DNA of 64,000 nt from assembly GCF_001522865.1 (NCBI RefSeq), contig NZ_LOWB01000116.1, forward strand, positions 124,001 to 188,000, read 5' to 3'. Under the pieces are notes generated by a model. That model did not search any database and was not told where the DNA came from. It saw nothing but the letters and a program-made list of their open reading frames with translations. Within the stretch, counting starts at the first letter, position 1. Each line of letters begins with the position of its first letter. Of this stretch, positions 46,987 through 56,874 are shown in pieces. Origin of the DNA: Burkholderia sp. TSV86. Its GTDB lineage: Bacteria > Pseudomonadota > Gammaproteobacteria > Burkholderiales > Burkholderiaceae. Made by a program: the position numbers and the translations under genes.

Positions 46987-47838
46987 GAGCACCTGCCGAA
47001 AGCGGGATATCGTCAATTCGAAATCTCCTGACGTTTGCGGAAAAGTTGGCCAGCGAACGTGTTTGGGCAGCGAATCGCGATGTGATTCGCCAATCGGCAC
47101 GGGGGATTTTTTCTCTGCCCGGAATTCGATGGACTTGAATCGAAAGAGTGAGTTCCGTGGAATTGGGAGATTAATGGTGCGCGAGATAATAAGGTTTGTT
47201 ATGTTTGATGTAATGTTATTTGTTTATAATTAATTAAATTTTGTGGTGGATTTGTCTGGGTGTCGCGGCATAATGAATGCCGTTTTGAATGTGCGAAAAA
47301 TCCCGGCTGGGCGGCGCCTTCACTCGCGCCCAACGGCGGCCTAGTGCGTGACGTGGCAAAGACGCTGACGCGCCGCCGAGGCTGCCATGTATCGGCGCGA
47401 ATCGAAGTGCGATGCCGCGGGCGAATTGGTCGGTCGTAACAGGCAGCCGAGCCGGGTGATAAGAATCGCATTGGTTCTAAGGTTAATCGTCGCGGTGTCC
47501 GTTTAGTCGATTTGATGAGTCATGTTGCAAAAGAATAATAATGAAATTTGGTGTGATGCCGGTGATGATCGGGTGCTTGTCAATATGATTTTGATTCATT
47601 GCCAAGCTATATCCGTGAAAGATGACGGGGTATGCTTTGTTTTTGACAGCGCTTGTCCTCCAGCCCGTCGCAGGCAGTGCTTGGCGTAACGCCATTCGAA
47701 CGGTGACCGTGCTTCGCCGCGCAGCCGTACCGGGCCCGCGCACGTCTTGGCATCACTTTCCGCGTTGCCCGATTGCCACCGTTCGGCGGCCCGCGTAAGC
47801 AGTATCATTCGGATTGTTTCAGAATCTTACGAAATCTC
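46987..47838. other. Long AT-rich intergenic region
   Basis: About 850 bases without a credible gene, markedly A/T-rich around 47150-47280 and 47480-47640. A sigma-70-like TTGATG-N16-TATAAT is at 47205-47232 on the plus strand with no recognised gene directly downstream, so it could start a leader or small RNA. The two-component operon promoter should lie near its right end. Confidence 0.5.
47205..47232 (+). promoter_or_regulatory. Orphan sigma-70-like promoter
   Basis: TTGATG (47205-47210), 16-bp spacer, perfect TATAAT (47227-47232). It points to the right into gene-free DNA 600 bases before the RstA-like gene. Confidence 0.35.
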
Positions 47839-48546
47839 ATGCCTTTCAGGATTCTTCTCGTTGAAGACGATAACCGTCTGTCCACGCTGATCGCAGGCTA
47901 CCTGCGTAAAAACGATTACGTCGTCGACACCGTGCTGAACGGCAACGATGCCGTCGATGCGATCCTGAGCACGCGCCCGGATCTTATGATTCTCGACGTG
48001 AATCTGCCCGGCAAGGATGGTTTCGAGATCTGCCGCGAGGCGCGCGAGTTTTACAGCGGGGTCATCATCATGGTGACGGCTCGCGACGAGCCGTTCGACG
48101 AATTGCTCGGCCTCGAATTCGGCGCGGACGACTATGTGCATAAGCCGGTCGAGCCGCGTATCCTGCTGGCGCGGATCAAGGCGCAACTGCGCCGCGCGCC
48201 GGCGCGGCTGCCCGAAGGCGGTGCCCAGCCGGAACGCTATGCGTTCGGCAAGTTCACCATCGACCGTGCGAGCCGCACGGCCAGCCTGCCGGACGGCACG
48301 ACGCCCGATTTGACGTCGGCGGAATTCGATTTGCTGTGGGTGCTCGTCTGCCATGCGGGCGAAGTCGTGAGCCGCGACGATTTGATGCTGCAATTGCGCG
48401 GCGTCGAGTTCGACGGGCTCGACCGGACCATCGACGGTCGGATCTCGAAGCTGCGGCGCAAGCTGAACGACGACGCGGGCCACCCGCAGCGGATCAAGAC
48501 GATCCGCGGCAAGGGCTATCAGTTCAGCAAGAGCGCGTGGGAGTAG
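47839..48546 (+). CDS. rstA: OmpR-family response regulator, RstA-like
   Basis: This 235-residue regulator has a receiver domain with the acidic pair in ILLVEDDNRLSTLIAGYL, phospho-acceptor Asp in DLMILDVNLPGKDG and the switch Lys in DDYVHKPVEPRILL. A winged-helix DNA-binding domain follows (SAEFDLLWVLVCHAGEVVSR, RTIDGRISKLRRKLNDD, then IRGKGYQFS). ATG 47839 starts exactly at the receiver; the in-frame start at 47773 adds non-homologous residues. It is followed after 2 bases by its kinase. Confidence 0.9.
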   Translation: MPFRILLVEDDNRLSTLIAGYLRKNDYVVDTVLNGNDAVDAILSTRPDLMILDVNLPGKDGFEICREAREFYSGVIIMVTARDEPFDELLGLEFGADDYVHKPVEPRILLARIKAQLRRAPARLPEGGAQPERYAFGKFTIDRASRTASLPDGTTPDLTSAEFDLLWVLVCHAGEVVSRDDLMLQLRGVEFDGLDRTIDGRISKLRRKLNDDAGHPQRIKTIRGKGYQFSKSAWE

Positions 48547-48548
48547 CC

Positions 48549-49688
48549 GTGCGTCGAAATCCGACGATGAATCCGAACTACGCGCCAGCGCCGCGGCTTT
48601 CGCCGCTTCGGTATTGCAAATGGCGCTGGCTGCATTTCCGCCGCTCGTGGACGGACACGCGCGCGGACCGGATTCCGAGCTGGTCGCGCCTGTATTTGCG
48701 CACGTATCTGCATCTCGTCGGCCTCGTGCTGCTGACGGCCGGCGTGACGGTCGCGGTGCTGTGCGCGGCGCTGACGCCGCGCACGCTCTGGCATGCGTTC
48801 GATGCGCTGCCGGGCGGCGAATGGCCGGTGATCGCGGCGGTGCTGGGTCTGCCCGCGCTCGCCGCTTATCGCTGGATGCGGCCGGTGTGGTCGGATCTCG
48901 TGATGGTGCGCGAGCGCGCGATCGATTTCACGGGCGGGCGCTTCAACACGCGGGCGCGCGAATCGCGCAGCGTGATCATCGGGCCGCTCGCGCGCACGCT
49001 CAACGCGCTCGCGATGCGCATGGAGCGCCTGATTGCCGCGCAGCGCGATCTGACGAACGGCATTTCGCACGAATTGCGCACGCCGCTCGCGCGCGTGCGT
49101 TTCGCGCTCGAAAGCCTGCGTGAACCGGGGTCGGCGGCTGAATACGAGAACGCGATCGCGAGCATCGAGCAGGACGTGACCGAACTCGACGAATTAATCG
49201 ACATGAGCCTCACCTACGCACGGCTCGAATACAGCTCGTTGCAGTCCAATCTCGAGCAAACCGCGCTGGCTGCATGGTTCGACAAGCAGATCGGCGATGC
49301 CGCGCTGTTGTACCCGGACAAGGTGATCGAATCGCGCATCGAGCTTGGCCGGAACGTGCGCGTGAGGATGGATAAGCGGCTGATGTCTTATGCGGCGCGC
49401 AACCTGCTGCGCAACGCGAGCAAGTACGCGCACGCGCGCATCGTGGCCGGGCTGCGGATGCGCCATGGCAACATCGAGATCTATGTCGAGGACGACGGGC
49501 CGGGCGTGCCCGACGCGGAGCGCGAACGGATCTTCGATGCGTTCGTGCGGCTCGATCGCCATACGGCCGGCTACGGCCTTGGCCTCGCGATCACGCAGCA
49601 GGTGCTGCATGCGCACAATGGGCGTGTTGCCGTGGTCGATCCGGTCATTTTGTCCGGAGCGCGCTTCGAGATCAGTTGGCCGGTTTGA
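48549..49688 (+). CDS. rstB: Sensor histidine kinase, RstB-like
   Basis: This 379-residue inner-membrane kinase is the partner of the upstream regulator. Two membrane helices (about 55-80 and 98-115) bracket only about 20 periplasmic residues, so sensing is probably within or near the membrane. A HAMP-like linker is followed by the H-box GISHELRTPLARVRFALESL and ATPase boxes N (ARNLLRNASKYAH), G1 (VEDDGPGVPD) and G2 (YGLGLAITQQ). GTG 48549 with GGGAG five bases upstream is preferred; an ATG at 48567 is the alternative. Confidence 0.88.
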   Translation: MRRNPTMNPNYAPAPRLSPLRYCKWRWLHFRRSWTDTRADRIPSWSRLYLRTYLHLVGLVLLTAGVTVAVLCAALTPRTLWHAFDALPGGEWPVIAAVLGLPALAAYRWMRPVWSDLVMVRERAIDFTGGRFNTRARESRSVIIGPLARTLNALAMRMERLIAAQRDLTNGISHELRTPLARVRFALESLREPGSAAEYENAIASIEQDVTELDELIDMSLTYARLEYSSLQSNLEQTALAAWFDKQIGDAALLYPDKVIESRIELGRNVRVRMDKRLMSYAARNLLRNASKYAHARIVAGLRMRHGNIEIYVEDDGPGVPDAERERIFDAFVRLDRHTAGYGLGLAITQQVLHAHNGRVAVVDPVILSGARFEISWPV

Positions 49689-49872
49689 GCCGCCGTTTTT
49701 CGGGGCAAGCGCCGGGGAGCCGCCGTGCGTATCGTTTCGATGCGCACGGGTGGCCGCACATAGTGCCAGGCATGGCCAGGCACTGGTCGCGCGCGGTTTC
49801 GTGCGGCGGCGCAGGCATTTTGCCCGGCCCGGCCCGGCACGCGGCCCGGCGTAGGCGCCGGGCCGCGTGCCG

Positions 49873-52368
49873 TCAGTACGTTCGCCCGAGTTGCAGATAC
49901 AAGTTGCGCCGTCCGCCCGGCGCGAGCGCGACGCCCATGTATACAGGGCCGAACGAGGTCGTCAAGCTGGTGAAGAACGTATAGCTCTGCTTCAGCGTGC
50001 TGCCGCCGATGCGCGTGCCGCCATTCCAAACATTGCCGAGTTCCGCGCTCGCGCCGACGAAAAGCGCCTTGACGGGCGACGCATTGAACGTCATCAACTG
50101 ATTCATATAGGTGACCTGCCCGTAGACGAGCGCGTCGCCCGTCAGTTGATCCGCCGCGTATGCGGACAGGTGCTGGAACCCGCCGAGCGTGAAGTTGAAC
50201 ATGTTGAGCAGGTTCTTGCCGCCGAAGATCTTGCCGCCCTCGATCGTCGCGCTGACGCTATGGCGGCCGAGTTGCTGCGCGACCATCACCTTGCCGTATA
50301 CCTCGGTGTGCCGCGCGTCGGTGGCATTGTCGAAAAAGTCGTCCAGCGAATCGCTGCTGCGCGTCGACAGCGAGCGCTCGACCCGGAATTCCGTGAAGTA
50401 GCCTCTGCGCGGGAACAGCGGATCGTCGAGCTGGTCGATCACGAGCCGCGCCCGCACGCTGAGCGCCTGAGCGGAGAGTCCGGGGAACAGAAATACTCTC
50501 GACGGGAAAATGTCCCCGACGTCGAGCGGCAGATTGTAGGTGGGCGCGCCCGTGCCGTGCGCATAGGCGAGGCCGATGCGGAAATCGCCGAGGTGGCCGA
50601 TCGGCCAGCCGACGTCGACGCCGACGCGCTGCGTCTGCAACCGGTACTGGGTGAGCTTGACGTCGTCGTCGTACATGTTCACGAAGCGCCGCTGGTATTC
50701 CGCGTAGGGCGCGACATACAGGCCGGGACGGTTCAGCAGCGGCTGGCGCAGTTCGACATGCGCCGTTTGCAGATCGCTGCCGAGCGTCGTATCGACGCGG
50801 AATTCGAGGCCGGACGGCGTCAGCCACGGACGGCGGTAACCGATGTGCAGCCGGAAGCCGCCTTCGTCGCTCGAACTGCTCGACAGGCCGAGCCCGAACA
50901 GCAGGAAGTTCGGCCCCCAATATTTCTCGCGCGCGTCGATCACGAGGCGATGTTCATCGCCGTCGGTGACCACCTGTTGCGTGACGCTGTCGAAATTACC
51001 GCTGGTCGTCAGGGCAAGCAGATCCTGGCTGACTTGCTTCGGATCGTAAGTGTCGCCAGGCTTGATGTGCAGCGCGTCGCGCACGATCCGCGCCGGGACG
51101 GGGCCGTTGGTTTCGACGTCGATCGCCGTGATGCGGATTGGTTGCGGCGGCGGTTGCGTGTGCGCGGCGCGGTATGCCGCGTATTGCTCGGGCGACAGCG
51201 CATAGCGCTTCAGGCTCGGCAGTGCGTTCGCGGCGGCTTTTTCACCAGCTGAGATCGCATCCTGCGCGTTCTGAAAATCGGTGAAGCTGAGCTTGCCGAG
51301 CGCCGGCTCGAGCAGCACGTCGCCCGGCCTCAATTGCTTGCGCTGTCCGGCGAGGTTTTGCCGGATCAGGATGCCGACCATCTGCTGCATCACGTCGGCT
51401 GGTGACGCGAGCGAGTCGAGCGGCTTGAGCTGCGAGCCGATGTTGACCGCGATGACGACGTTTGCGCCCATCTGCCGCACGGTGTCGACCGGCAGGTTGC
51501 TGACGAGCCCGCCGTCGACGAGCGTGCGGCCGTCGATCTCGGCGGGGGAGAAGAGGCCCGGCATCGCCATGCTGGCGCGGATCGCGAGCGGCAGCGATCC
51601 ATGGTCGAGCTCGACCATCTCGCCCGTGCGCAGATCGGTCGCGATCGCGCGAAACGGGATCGGCAGTTGATCGAACGGCTGATTGGTCGGCACGGCCGCC
51701 GTCCAGGTCGATAGCAGCCCTTGCAGCTGGTTGCCCTGCACCAGTCCGACGGGCGCCTTGAAGCCTTTCTTGCTGAAACCGAGCGTCAGGCCATCGATAT
51801 ACAGCCGCTCGTCCTCGCGCCGTTTTTGCGGCAGGTCCGAGCGCTCGGTGACGTCAAATGCGATGTCGGAGAGATTGACCTGCGACAGCCGCCGCTGCAT
51901 CTCGTCCGCGGTCATGCCGCTCGCGTACAGGCCGCCGACGACTGCGCCCATGCTGGTCGCCGCGATGCAGTCGACCGGAATGCGGTTTTCCTCGAGCACT
52001 TTCAGCACGCCGAGATGCGCATAGCCGCGCGCGCCGCCGCCGGACAGCACGAGGCCGATCGCGGGACGGCCGTTGGGGCCGCCATCGGCCGCGCAGGCCG
52101 CCGGCCCCGCGCGGCGGGCGGCAGCCGCCGCAGCGGCCGGCGCCGGTGTTGGCGGAGGAGACGCGGCAAGCGTCGCCGCCGGCTGCGCTATTGCCGGGGC
52201 GGCTGCGAGCGTGGCTGCACGGGCGGCTGCATCGGCGGGCGCGCCGGGGGCATCGGCGGCCTGGGCGCGCCCGGGCCATCCCGCCGCGGCGCAGACGATC
52301 AACAGCGCGGCGACGAGGCCGGTACAACCCGGAATGGGCTGGATGGAAGCGGGCGTGAGCGCCGTCAT
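49873..52368 (-). CDS. Patatin-like phospholipase with POTRA and outer-membrane barrel (type Vd autotransporter)
   Basis: This 831-residue protein has a signal peptide and Ala/Pro-rich linker, then a patatin domain (about 100-300), a single POTRA-like domain (about 420-500, PIRITAIDVETNGPVPARIV) and a 16-strand-type barrel to the C-terminus. Patatin motifs: Gly-rich oxyanion GLVLSGGGARGYAHLGVLKV, nucleophile segment AATSMGAVVGGLYASG and catalytic DGG in LVDGGLVSNLP. The elbow reads A-T-S-M-G instead of G-x-S-x-G. This is the PlpD plan, where the lipase domain is secreted through its own barrel. It is divergent from the MreB paralogue. Confidence 0.9.
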   Translation of the reverse strand: MTALTPASIQPIPGCTGLVAALLIVCAAAGWPGRAQAADAPGAPADAAARAATLAAAPAIAQPAATLAASPPPTPAPAAAAAAARRAGPAACAADGGPNGRPAIGLVLSGGGARGYAHLGVLKVLEENRIPVDCIAATSMGAVVGGLYASGMTADEMQRRLSQVNLSDIAFDVTERSDLPQKRREDERLYIDGLTLGFSKKGFKAPVGLVQGNQLQGLLSTWTAAVPTNQPFDQLPIPFRAIATDLRTGEMVELDHGSLPLAIRASMAMPGLFSPAEIDGRTLVDGGLVSNLPVDTVRQMGANVVIAVNIGSQLKPLDSLASPADVMQQMVGILIRQNLAGQRKQLRPGDVLLEPALGKLSFTDFQNAQDAISAGEKAAANALPSLKRYALSPEQYAAYRAAHTQPPPQPIRITAIDVETNGPVPARIVRDALHIKPGDTYDPKQVSQDLLALTTSGNFDSVTQQVVTDGDEHRLVIDAREKYWGPNFLLFGLGLSSSSSDEGGFRLHIGYRRPWLTPSGLEFRVDTTLGSDLQTAHVELRQPLLNRPGLYVAPYAEYQRRFVNMYDDDVKLTQYRLQTQRVGVDVGWPIGHLGDFRIGLAYAHGTGAPTYNLPLDVGDIFPSRVFLFPGLSAQALSVRARLVIDQLDDPLFPRRGYFTEFRVERSLSTRSSDSLDDFFDNATDARHTEVYGKVMVAQQLGRHSVSATIEGGKIFGGKNLLNMFNFTLGGFQHLSAYAADQLTGDALVYGQVTYMNQLMTFNASPVKALFVGASAELGNVWNGGTRIGGSTLKQSYTFFTSLTTSFGPVYMGVALAPGGRRNLYLQLGRTY

Positions 52369-52625
52369 TGTCTTAGCTATCGCGGGAGTGAACGGGATAG
52401 TCGGAATACCGGGCCGGGGCCGGCGGAAGCGAGAGAGTACCGCTTTTGTCCATCTGTCGCTAATCGGTCGCAGATATTCGATAAAAATTGGCGAAATTGC
52501 CTAAAGTATTTTTGCGTCCTGCCGCTAAGCGACTGAATGGATGGTGCGCGTTGCAGCGGATCGCGCTTGGGGCGCCAGCGGTTTGCCCGCATCGTCGTTT
52601 CACCGATTCGAATAGAGGCTTCACC

Positions 52626-53723
52626 ATGGCGGCACCGTTTCTCGAAAGGCTCTTTGCGCACCAAGTCGCGGTTGATCCGGGCACGGCGAGCACGTTGATC
52701 TATGTCCGCAACCGCGGCGTCGTGCTCAATCAGCCGTCGGTCGTCTGTTTCAGCAAGCGCGGCGGCGCGAGTGCGAAGGCGCGCGTGGAGGCGGTCGGCG
52801 AGCAGGCGAAAGCGCTGCTTGGCCGCTCGCCGGAGCATCTCGAGGCGGTCCGGCCGCTGCAGCACGGCGTCGTCGCGAACTACCACGCGGCTGAGCAGAT
52901 GATGCGTCTGTTCGTCGACATGTCCAATGCGCGCTCGATGTTCGGGCGACGCGTCGCGTTCACGCTCTGCGTGCCGTCGAATGCGACGGCGCTTGAGCTG
53001 CGCGCGATCCGCGATGCGGCGCTCGCGGCCGGCGCGTCGCGGGTCAGCGTGATCAGCGAGCCGCTTGCGGCCGCGCTCGGCGCGGGGCTGCCGGTGTCGG
53101 CCGCGATCGGCTCGATGGTCGTCGATATCGGCGGCGGGACGACCGAGGTTGCGGTGATCGCGCTTGGCGGCATCGTCTATCGCGAGACGATCCGCGTCGG
53201 CGGCGAGCAGTTCGACGCGGCGATCGTCAACCACGTGCGCAACGTCTACGGTGTGCTGCTCGGCGAGCAGACGGCCGAGCACGTGAAAAAAACGATCGGC
53301 GCCGCCAGCGGCCGCGTGCCGCGCGTATCGATGCAGGCGGTTGGGCGCAGTGTCCGGGACGGCTTGCCGCGCAAGATCGAGTTGAGCAACCATGACATCG
53401 CCGATGCGCTCGCGATGCCGCTGAATCAGGTGGTTAGCGCGGTGAAGGGCGCGCTCGAGAATGCGCCGCCCGAACTCGTCACCGATATCGCGGATCGCGG
53501 CATCGTGTTGACGGGCGGCGGCGCGCTGCTCGCGAATCTCGGCAAGCGGCTGTATGACGAGACGGGGCTCGTCGCGCGGGTTGCGGACGATCCGCTCACG
53601 TGCGCGGTTCGAGGCGCCGGCATCGCGATGATCGAGCGCAGCGGGTTCGACGTCGGCGCGCAGGAGATGAGGGTGCGATGGGGTTCGATGCGGCTGCTGG
53701 GGCGAAGCAGGGTATCGATTTGA
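52626..53723 (+). CDS. MreB/actin-like protein without mreCD neighbours (orphan paralogue)
   Basis: This 365-residue actin-like ATPase shows the MreB phosphate-1 loop VDPGTASTLIYVRNRGVVLN, phosphate-2 VVDIGGGTTEVAVIALGG and the adenosine loop GIVLTGGGALLANL. The usual first loop reads D-L-G-T-A-N; here it is VDPGTAS, and several canonical positions differ, suggesting divergence. ATG 52626 has GAGG upstream. No mreC, mreD, pbp2 or rodA lie nearby, unlike the main cell-shape locus. Expected to polymerise at the membrane; role unknown. Confidence 0.88.
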   Translation: MAAPFLERLFAHQVAVDPGTASTLIYVRNRGVVLNQPSVVCFSKRGGASAKARVEAVGEQAKALLGRSPEHLEAVRPLQHGVVANYHAAEQMMRLFVDMSNARSMFGRRVAFTLCVPSNATALELRAIRDAALAAGASRVSVISEPLAAALGAGLPVSAAIGSMVVDIGGGTTEVAVIALGGIVYRETIRVGGEQFDAAIVNHVRNVYGVLLGEQTAEHVKKTIGAASGRVPRVSMQAVGRSVRDGLPRKIELSNHDIADALAMPLNQVVSAVKGALENAPPELVTDIADRGIVLTGGGALLANLGKRLYDETGLVARVADDPLTCAVRGAGIAMIERSGFDVGAQEMRVRWGSMRLLGRSRVSI

Positions 53724-54076
53724 CCGGGGCGGCATGCAGCCCCCGTGCCCGCGATGGCCGGACGGAGCTGGATGTCGCGTGAACCCCGTCATCCAGCCGC
53801 GCCCTGTCTTGGCCACAGCGCCGCGGCATTAACGCCGGATGCGGCCGCGCCTGTTGGCCGCCCGGATGCAACCTGTTCGCCGTCCGCTGTCGACCGGGAT
53901 GATCATGCGGCCGCGCGCGGCCCGTCATCGACGAGCCCAGCCGCGAAGCCTCGCGGCGGGCCGGTAGGCCAATAGGCCAACGCGCGGCGCGAGGCTGCGC
54001 GGCCGCGCGTATTCTGCCCTATGCTGTGCCAATCCTGTCGCGCACACCGCGCGTTGCACGCAGCATGGGAGTTTCG
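53724..54076. other. Intergenic region, nothing recognised
   Basis: 353 bases, GC-rich. Short repeats such as TAGGCCAATAGGCCAA near 53967 are seen, but no gene or clear terminator. Confidence 0.5.
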
Positions 54077-56332
54077 ATGTCGATGACTGCAGATGATTCC
54101 TCCGTTCGCGGCCCGGCCGCCGCGCCCGCTTTCACATCCACGCCGACACACGCACCAGTAACGGATTCGCCGTCGCCCCCCGCGGCGTTCGTCGCGCCCG
54201 AGCCCGACGTGCGCAAACCCGCGCGCGGCAGCCAGCACGTGCTGAAGGCGGGCAGCGCGTTCGTGGTCGGCGACGCGCTCGGCGACATCACGGGCCACGA
54301 CGACGGCTTTTTCGTCGACGACATGCGTGTGCTGTCGCAGTGGCGGCTCACCTTCGGCGGCCGCGCGCCATCGCTGCTGTCGGGGGCAACGAGCGCGGAC
54401 AACGCGTCGTTTACCGCGCATCTGACAAACCGGCCGCTGCCGCCGCTCGGCGGCAGCGAGACGCCTGAAGGCGTGATCCACATCGAGCGGGTGCGCGTGC
54501 TGGCCGGCAATGTGCTGCACGAGGCGCTCACGCTGACGAACTATGGAACGGCCGATGCCGAAGTGCCGCTGTCGATATCGTTCGGCGCGGACTTTCTCGA
54601 CATGTTCGAAGTGCGCGGCACGCCGCGTGCGCGGCGCGGGACGATCGCGCCGCCGCGAATCGACGCGGGCGGCGTCCAATTGCGTTACGACGGGCTCGAC
54701 GGCGTGACGCGCACGGTCTGCATCGGTTTGTCGCCGGCGCCCGCCCGCTTGTCGGTCGACCGCGCCGATTACGCGCTGAACATCGCCGCGCAAGCGTGCG
54801 TGTCGATCTATCTGAGCGTCGACGCGCGCGTGGGCGAAGCCGCCGGCGCCGCGCCGCCGATTCCCGACACAGGCCGCGGCGCGCTGCGCGGTGCGCTCGT
54901 CGGCGTGCACCGCGCGATGCGCGAGCGCCGCCGCGCGATGGCGCGGGTGCGCACCAGCAATCCGCTGTTCAACGCGTGGCTCGACCGTTCGCTGGCCGAT
55001 CTCGGTCTGTTGACGACCCAACTCGACACTGGTCCCTATCCATATGCGGGCATTCCGTGGTTCTCGACGCCCTTCGGCCGTGATGCGGTGATCACGTCGC
55101 TACAGATGCTGTGGCTGCAACCGTCGCTTGCACGAGGCGTGCTGCGCTTTCTTGCCGCACACCAGGCGCGCGAGACGTCAGCGTTTCGCGATGCCGAACC
55201 CGGCAAGATCATGCACGAGTTTCGCCGAAGCGAGATGGCGGCGACGGGCGAGGTGCCGTTCGCGCTGTATTACGGCGGGGTCGATACGACGCCGCTGTTC
55301 GTTGTGCTCGCGGGCGCCTACGTCGAGCAGACCGGCGACGATGCGCTGATCGACGAGCTGTGGCCCGCGCTCGAACGGGCGACGCAATGGGTGATCGACG
55401 TATGCGAGCGCAATCCGCGCGGCCTGCTCGATTATCAGCGTACATCGGAGCGCGGTCTCGCGAATCAGGGGTGGAAGGACAGCCACGATTCGGTATTTCA
55501 CGCGGACGGCCGGTTTCCGGACGGGCCGATCGCGCTCGTCGAGGTGCAGGCGTATGCGTGCGCAGCGTTCGAAGCGATGGCCGAGATTTCGCGCCGGCGG
55601 GGCCACGCGGCCGATACCGTGCGCTACGCGCTGCGCGCGAAGACGTTGCGCGAGCAGGTCGAGGCGCTGTTCTGGATGCCCGACGCGGGCTTCTACGGGA
55701 TCGCGGTCGATGGGTACGGCCAGCTCTGCCGCGTGCTTGCGTCGAACGCCGCCCATCTGCTCGCGTTCGGGCTGCCCGAGCAAAGCCGCGGCGAAGCGGT
55801 CGCGCGCGTGCTCGACTCGACGCTGTTCCAGACCGGTTGGGGGGGCCGCACGCTCGCAGCGGGGCAGCCGCGTTTCAATCCGATGGCGTATCACAACGGT
55901 TCGGTCTGGCCGCACGACAACGCGCTTGCCGCTCGCGGTCTTGCGCGCTACGGCGACAAGCGCGCGGCGATCGAACTGCTGCGGGCGCTTTTCGAGGCGG
56001 CGGTGAGTTTCGACATGCGGCTGCCCGAACTGTTTTGCGGTTTCCCGCGCCAGCGCGGCGAGCCGCCGACCGCGTATCCGGTTGCATGTCTGCCGCAAGC
56101 TTGGGCGGCAGGTGCGCCGTTCATGATGCTGCAGGCGTGCCTCGGCATTGGCATCGACGCGGCGCGCGGCGAGGTGCGCATCGAGCGGCCGGCGTTGCCG
56201 GAGGGCGTCGACTGGCTGCGTATAGACAGCTTGCGCGTTGGTGACGATAGCGTGTCGCTGACGTTCCGGCGCGTCGACGGGCAGGTGGTCGCGGTTGCCG
56301 ACGGCGGCGCGCGGGTCGTTGCGGTGCTGTGA
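54077..56332 (+). CDS. Amylo-alpha-1,6-glucosidase (glycogen-debranching-type glycoside hydrolase)
   Basis: This 751-residue protein matches the two-domain debranching family. The N-terminal domain (about 50-300) starts LKAGSAFVVGDALGDITGHD and continues DDGFFVDDMRVLSQWRLTF. The (alpha/alpha)6 catalytic domain contains YAGIPWFSTPFGRDAVITSL with the conserved Asp, IMHEFRRSEMAATGEVPF, NQGWKDSHDSVFHADG and PMAYHNGSVWPHDNALAARG. An N-terminal Pro/Ala/Ser-rich lead precedes it. ATG 54077 with GGGAG five bases upstream is chosen among three close starts. Such proteins trim alpha-glucan branches or trehalose-related sugars; target unproven. Confidence 0.9.
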   Translation: MSMTADDSSVRGPAAAPAFTSTPTHAPVTDSPSPPAAFVAPEPDVRKPARGSQHVLKAGSAFVVGDALGDITGHDDGFFVDDMRVLSQWRLTFGGRAPSLLSGATSADNASFTAHLTNRPLPPLGGSETPEGVIHIERVRVLAGNVLHEALTLTNYGTADAEVPLSISFGADFLDMFEVRGTPRARRGTIAPPRIDAGGVQLRYDGLDGVTRTVCIGLSPAPARLSVDRADYALNIAAQACVSIYLSVDARVGEAAGAAPPIPDTGRGALRGALVGVHRAMRERRRAMARVRTSNPLFNAWLDRSLADLGLLTTQLDTGPYPYAGIPWFSTPFGRDAVITSLQMLWLQPSLARGVLRFLAAHQARETSAFRDAEPGKIMHEFRRSEMAATGEVPFALYYGGVDTTPLFVVLAGAYVEQTGDDALIDELWPALERATQWVIDVCERNPRGLLDYQRTSERGLANQGWKDSHDSVFHADGRFPDGPIALVEVQAYACAAFEAMAEISRRRGHAADTVRYALRAKTLREQVEALFWMPDAGFYGIAVDGYGQLCRVLASNAAHLLAFGLPEQSRGEAVARVLDSTLFQTGWGGRTLAAGQPRFNPMAYHNGSVWPHDNALAARGLARYGDKRAAIELLRALFEAAVSFDMRLPELFCGFPRQRGEPPTAYPVACLPQAWAAGAPFMMLQACLGIGIDAARGEVRIERPALPEGVDWLRIDSLRVGDDSVSLTFRRVDGQVVAVADGGARVVAVL

Positions 56333-56610
56333 TGTGCGGGGATTTCGTTGAAATGCACGCGGATTGCGCTGAATCGAGGCGGCGCGCGTCGCGCGCCATA
56401 CAATGGGATCGCGGTGCCGAAGTTCGGGCGGCTTGATATGCGCGATGTTGACGGGCAGCGTTGGTTTGCCGCTCGAACGCCGGGTTGATCGACGCTGCGC
56501 GCCGGCGATCGAACACCGCAGCGTGACGCGCGCCGATTCACCCGCTCGGCGCTGGCTGGTGCAAGCGCAGGCGCGTCGAGTGCAACAAACCGTATGGCGA
56601 GGTATTCACA

Positions 56611-56874
56611 ATGACGAACGACAATCCCGACAACACGCGTTCGCAAGGCGAGCAGCCGAAGCTCGAACAACTCGAGGCGGCGGTCGATCATCTGCACGAG
56701 TCGATCCAATCGCACAGCATCGCGCTCGGCGCGGCCAAGGGCATCTTGTTCAGCCTGATCGAGACGCTTGGCGCGCTCGTCGGCGATCCCGATTTGCCCG
56801 AGCACGCTCGCTCCGGCTATGAAGCGTTGCGCAACAAGGCGAGTGAACTGAGGGCGAACCTCGACAAGCATTGA
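56611..56874 (+). CDS. Small hypothetical acidic/helical protein
   Basis: This 87-residue protein is mostly helical (EQLEAAVDHLHESIQSHSIA, then ARSGYEALRNKASELRANLD), with a hydrophobic centre (LGAAKGILFSLIETLGALVG). GAGG lies about 10 bases before the ATG. I do not recognise a named family; the amphipathic helices suggest a small binding or membrane-associated protein. Function unknown. Confidence 0.6.
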   Translation: MTNDNPDNTRSQGEQPKLEQLEAAVDHLHESIQSHSIALGAAKGILFSLIETLGALVGDPDLPEHARSGYEALRNKASELRANLDKH

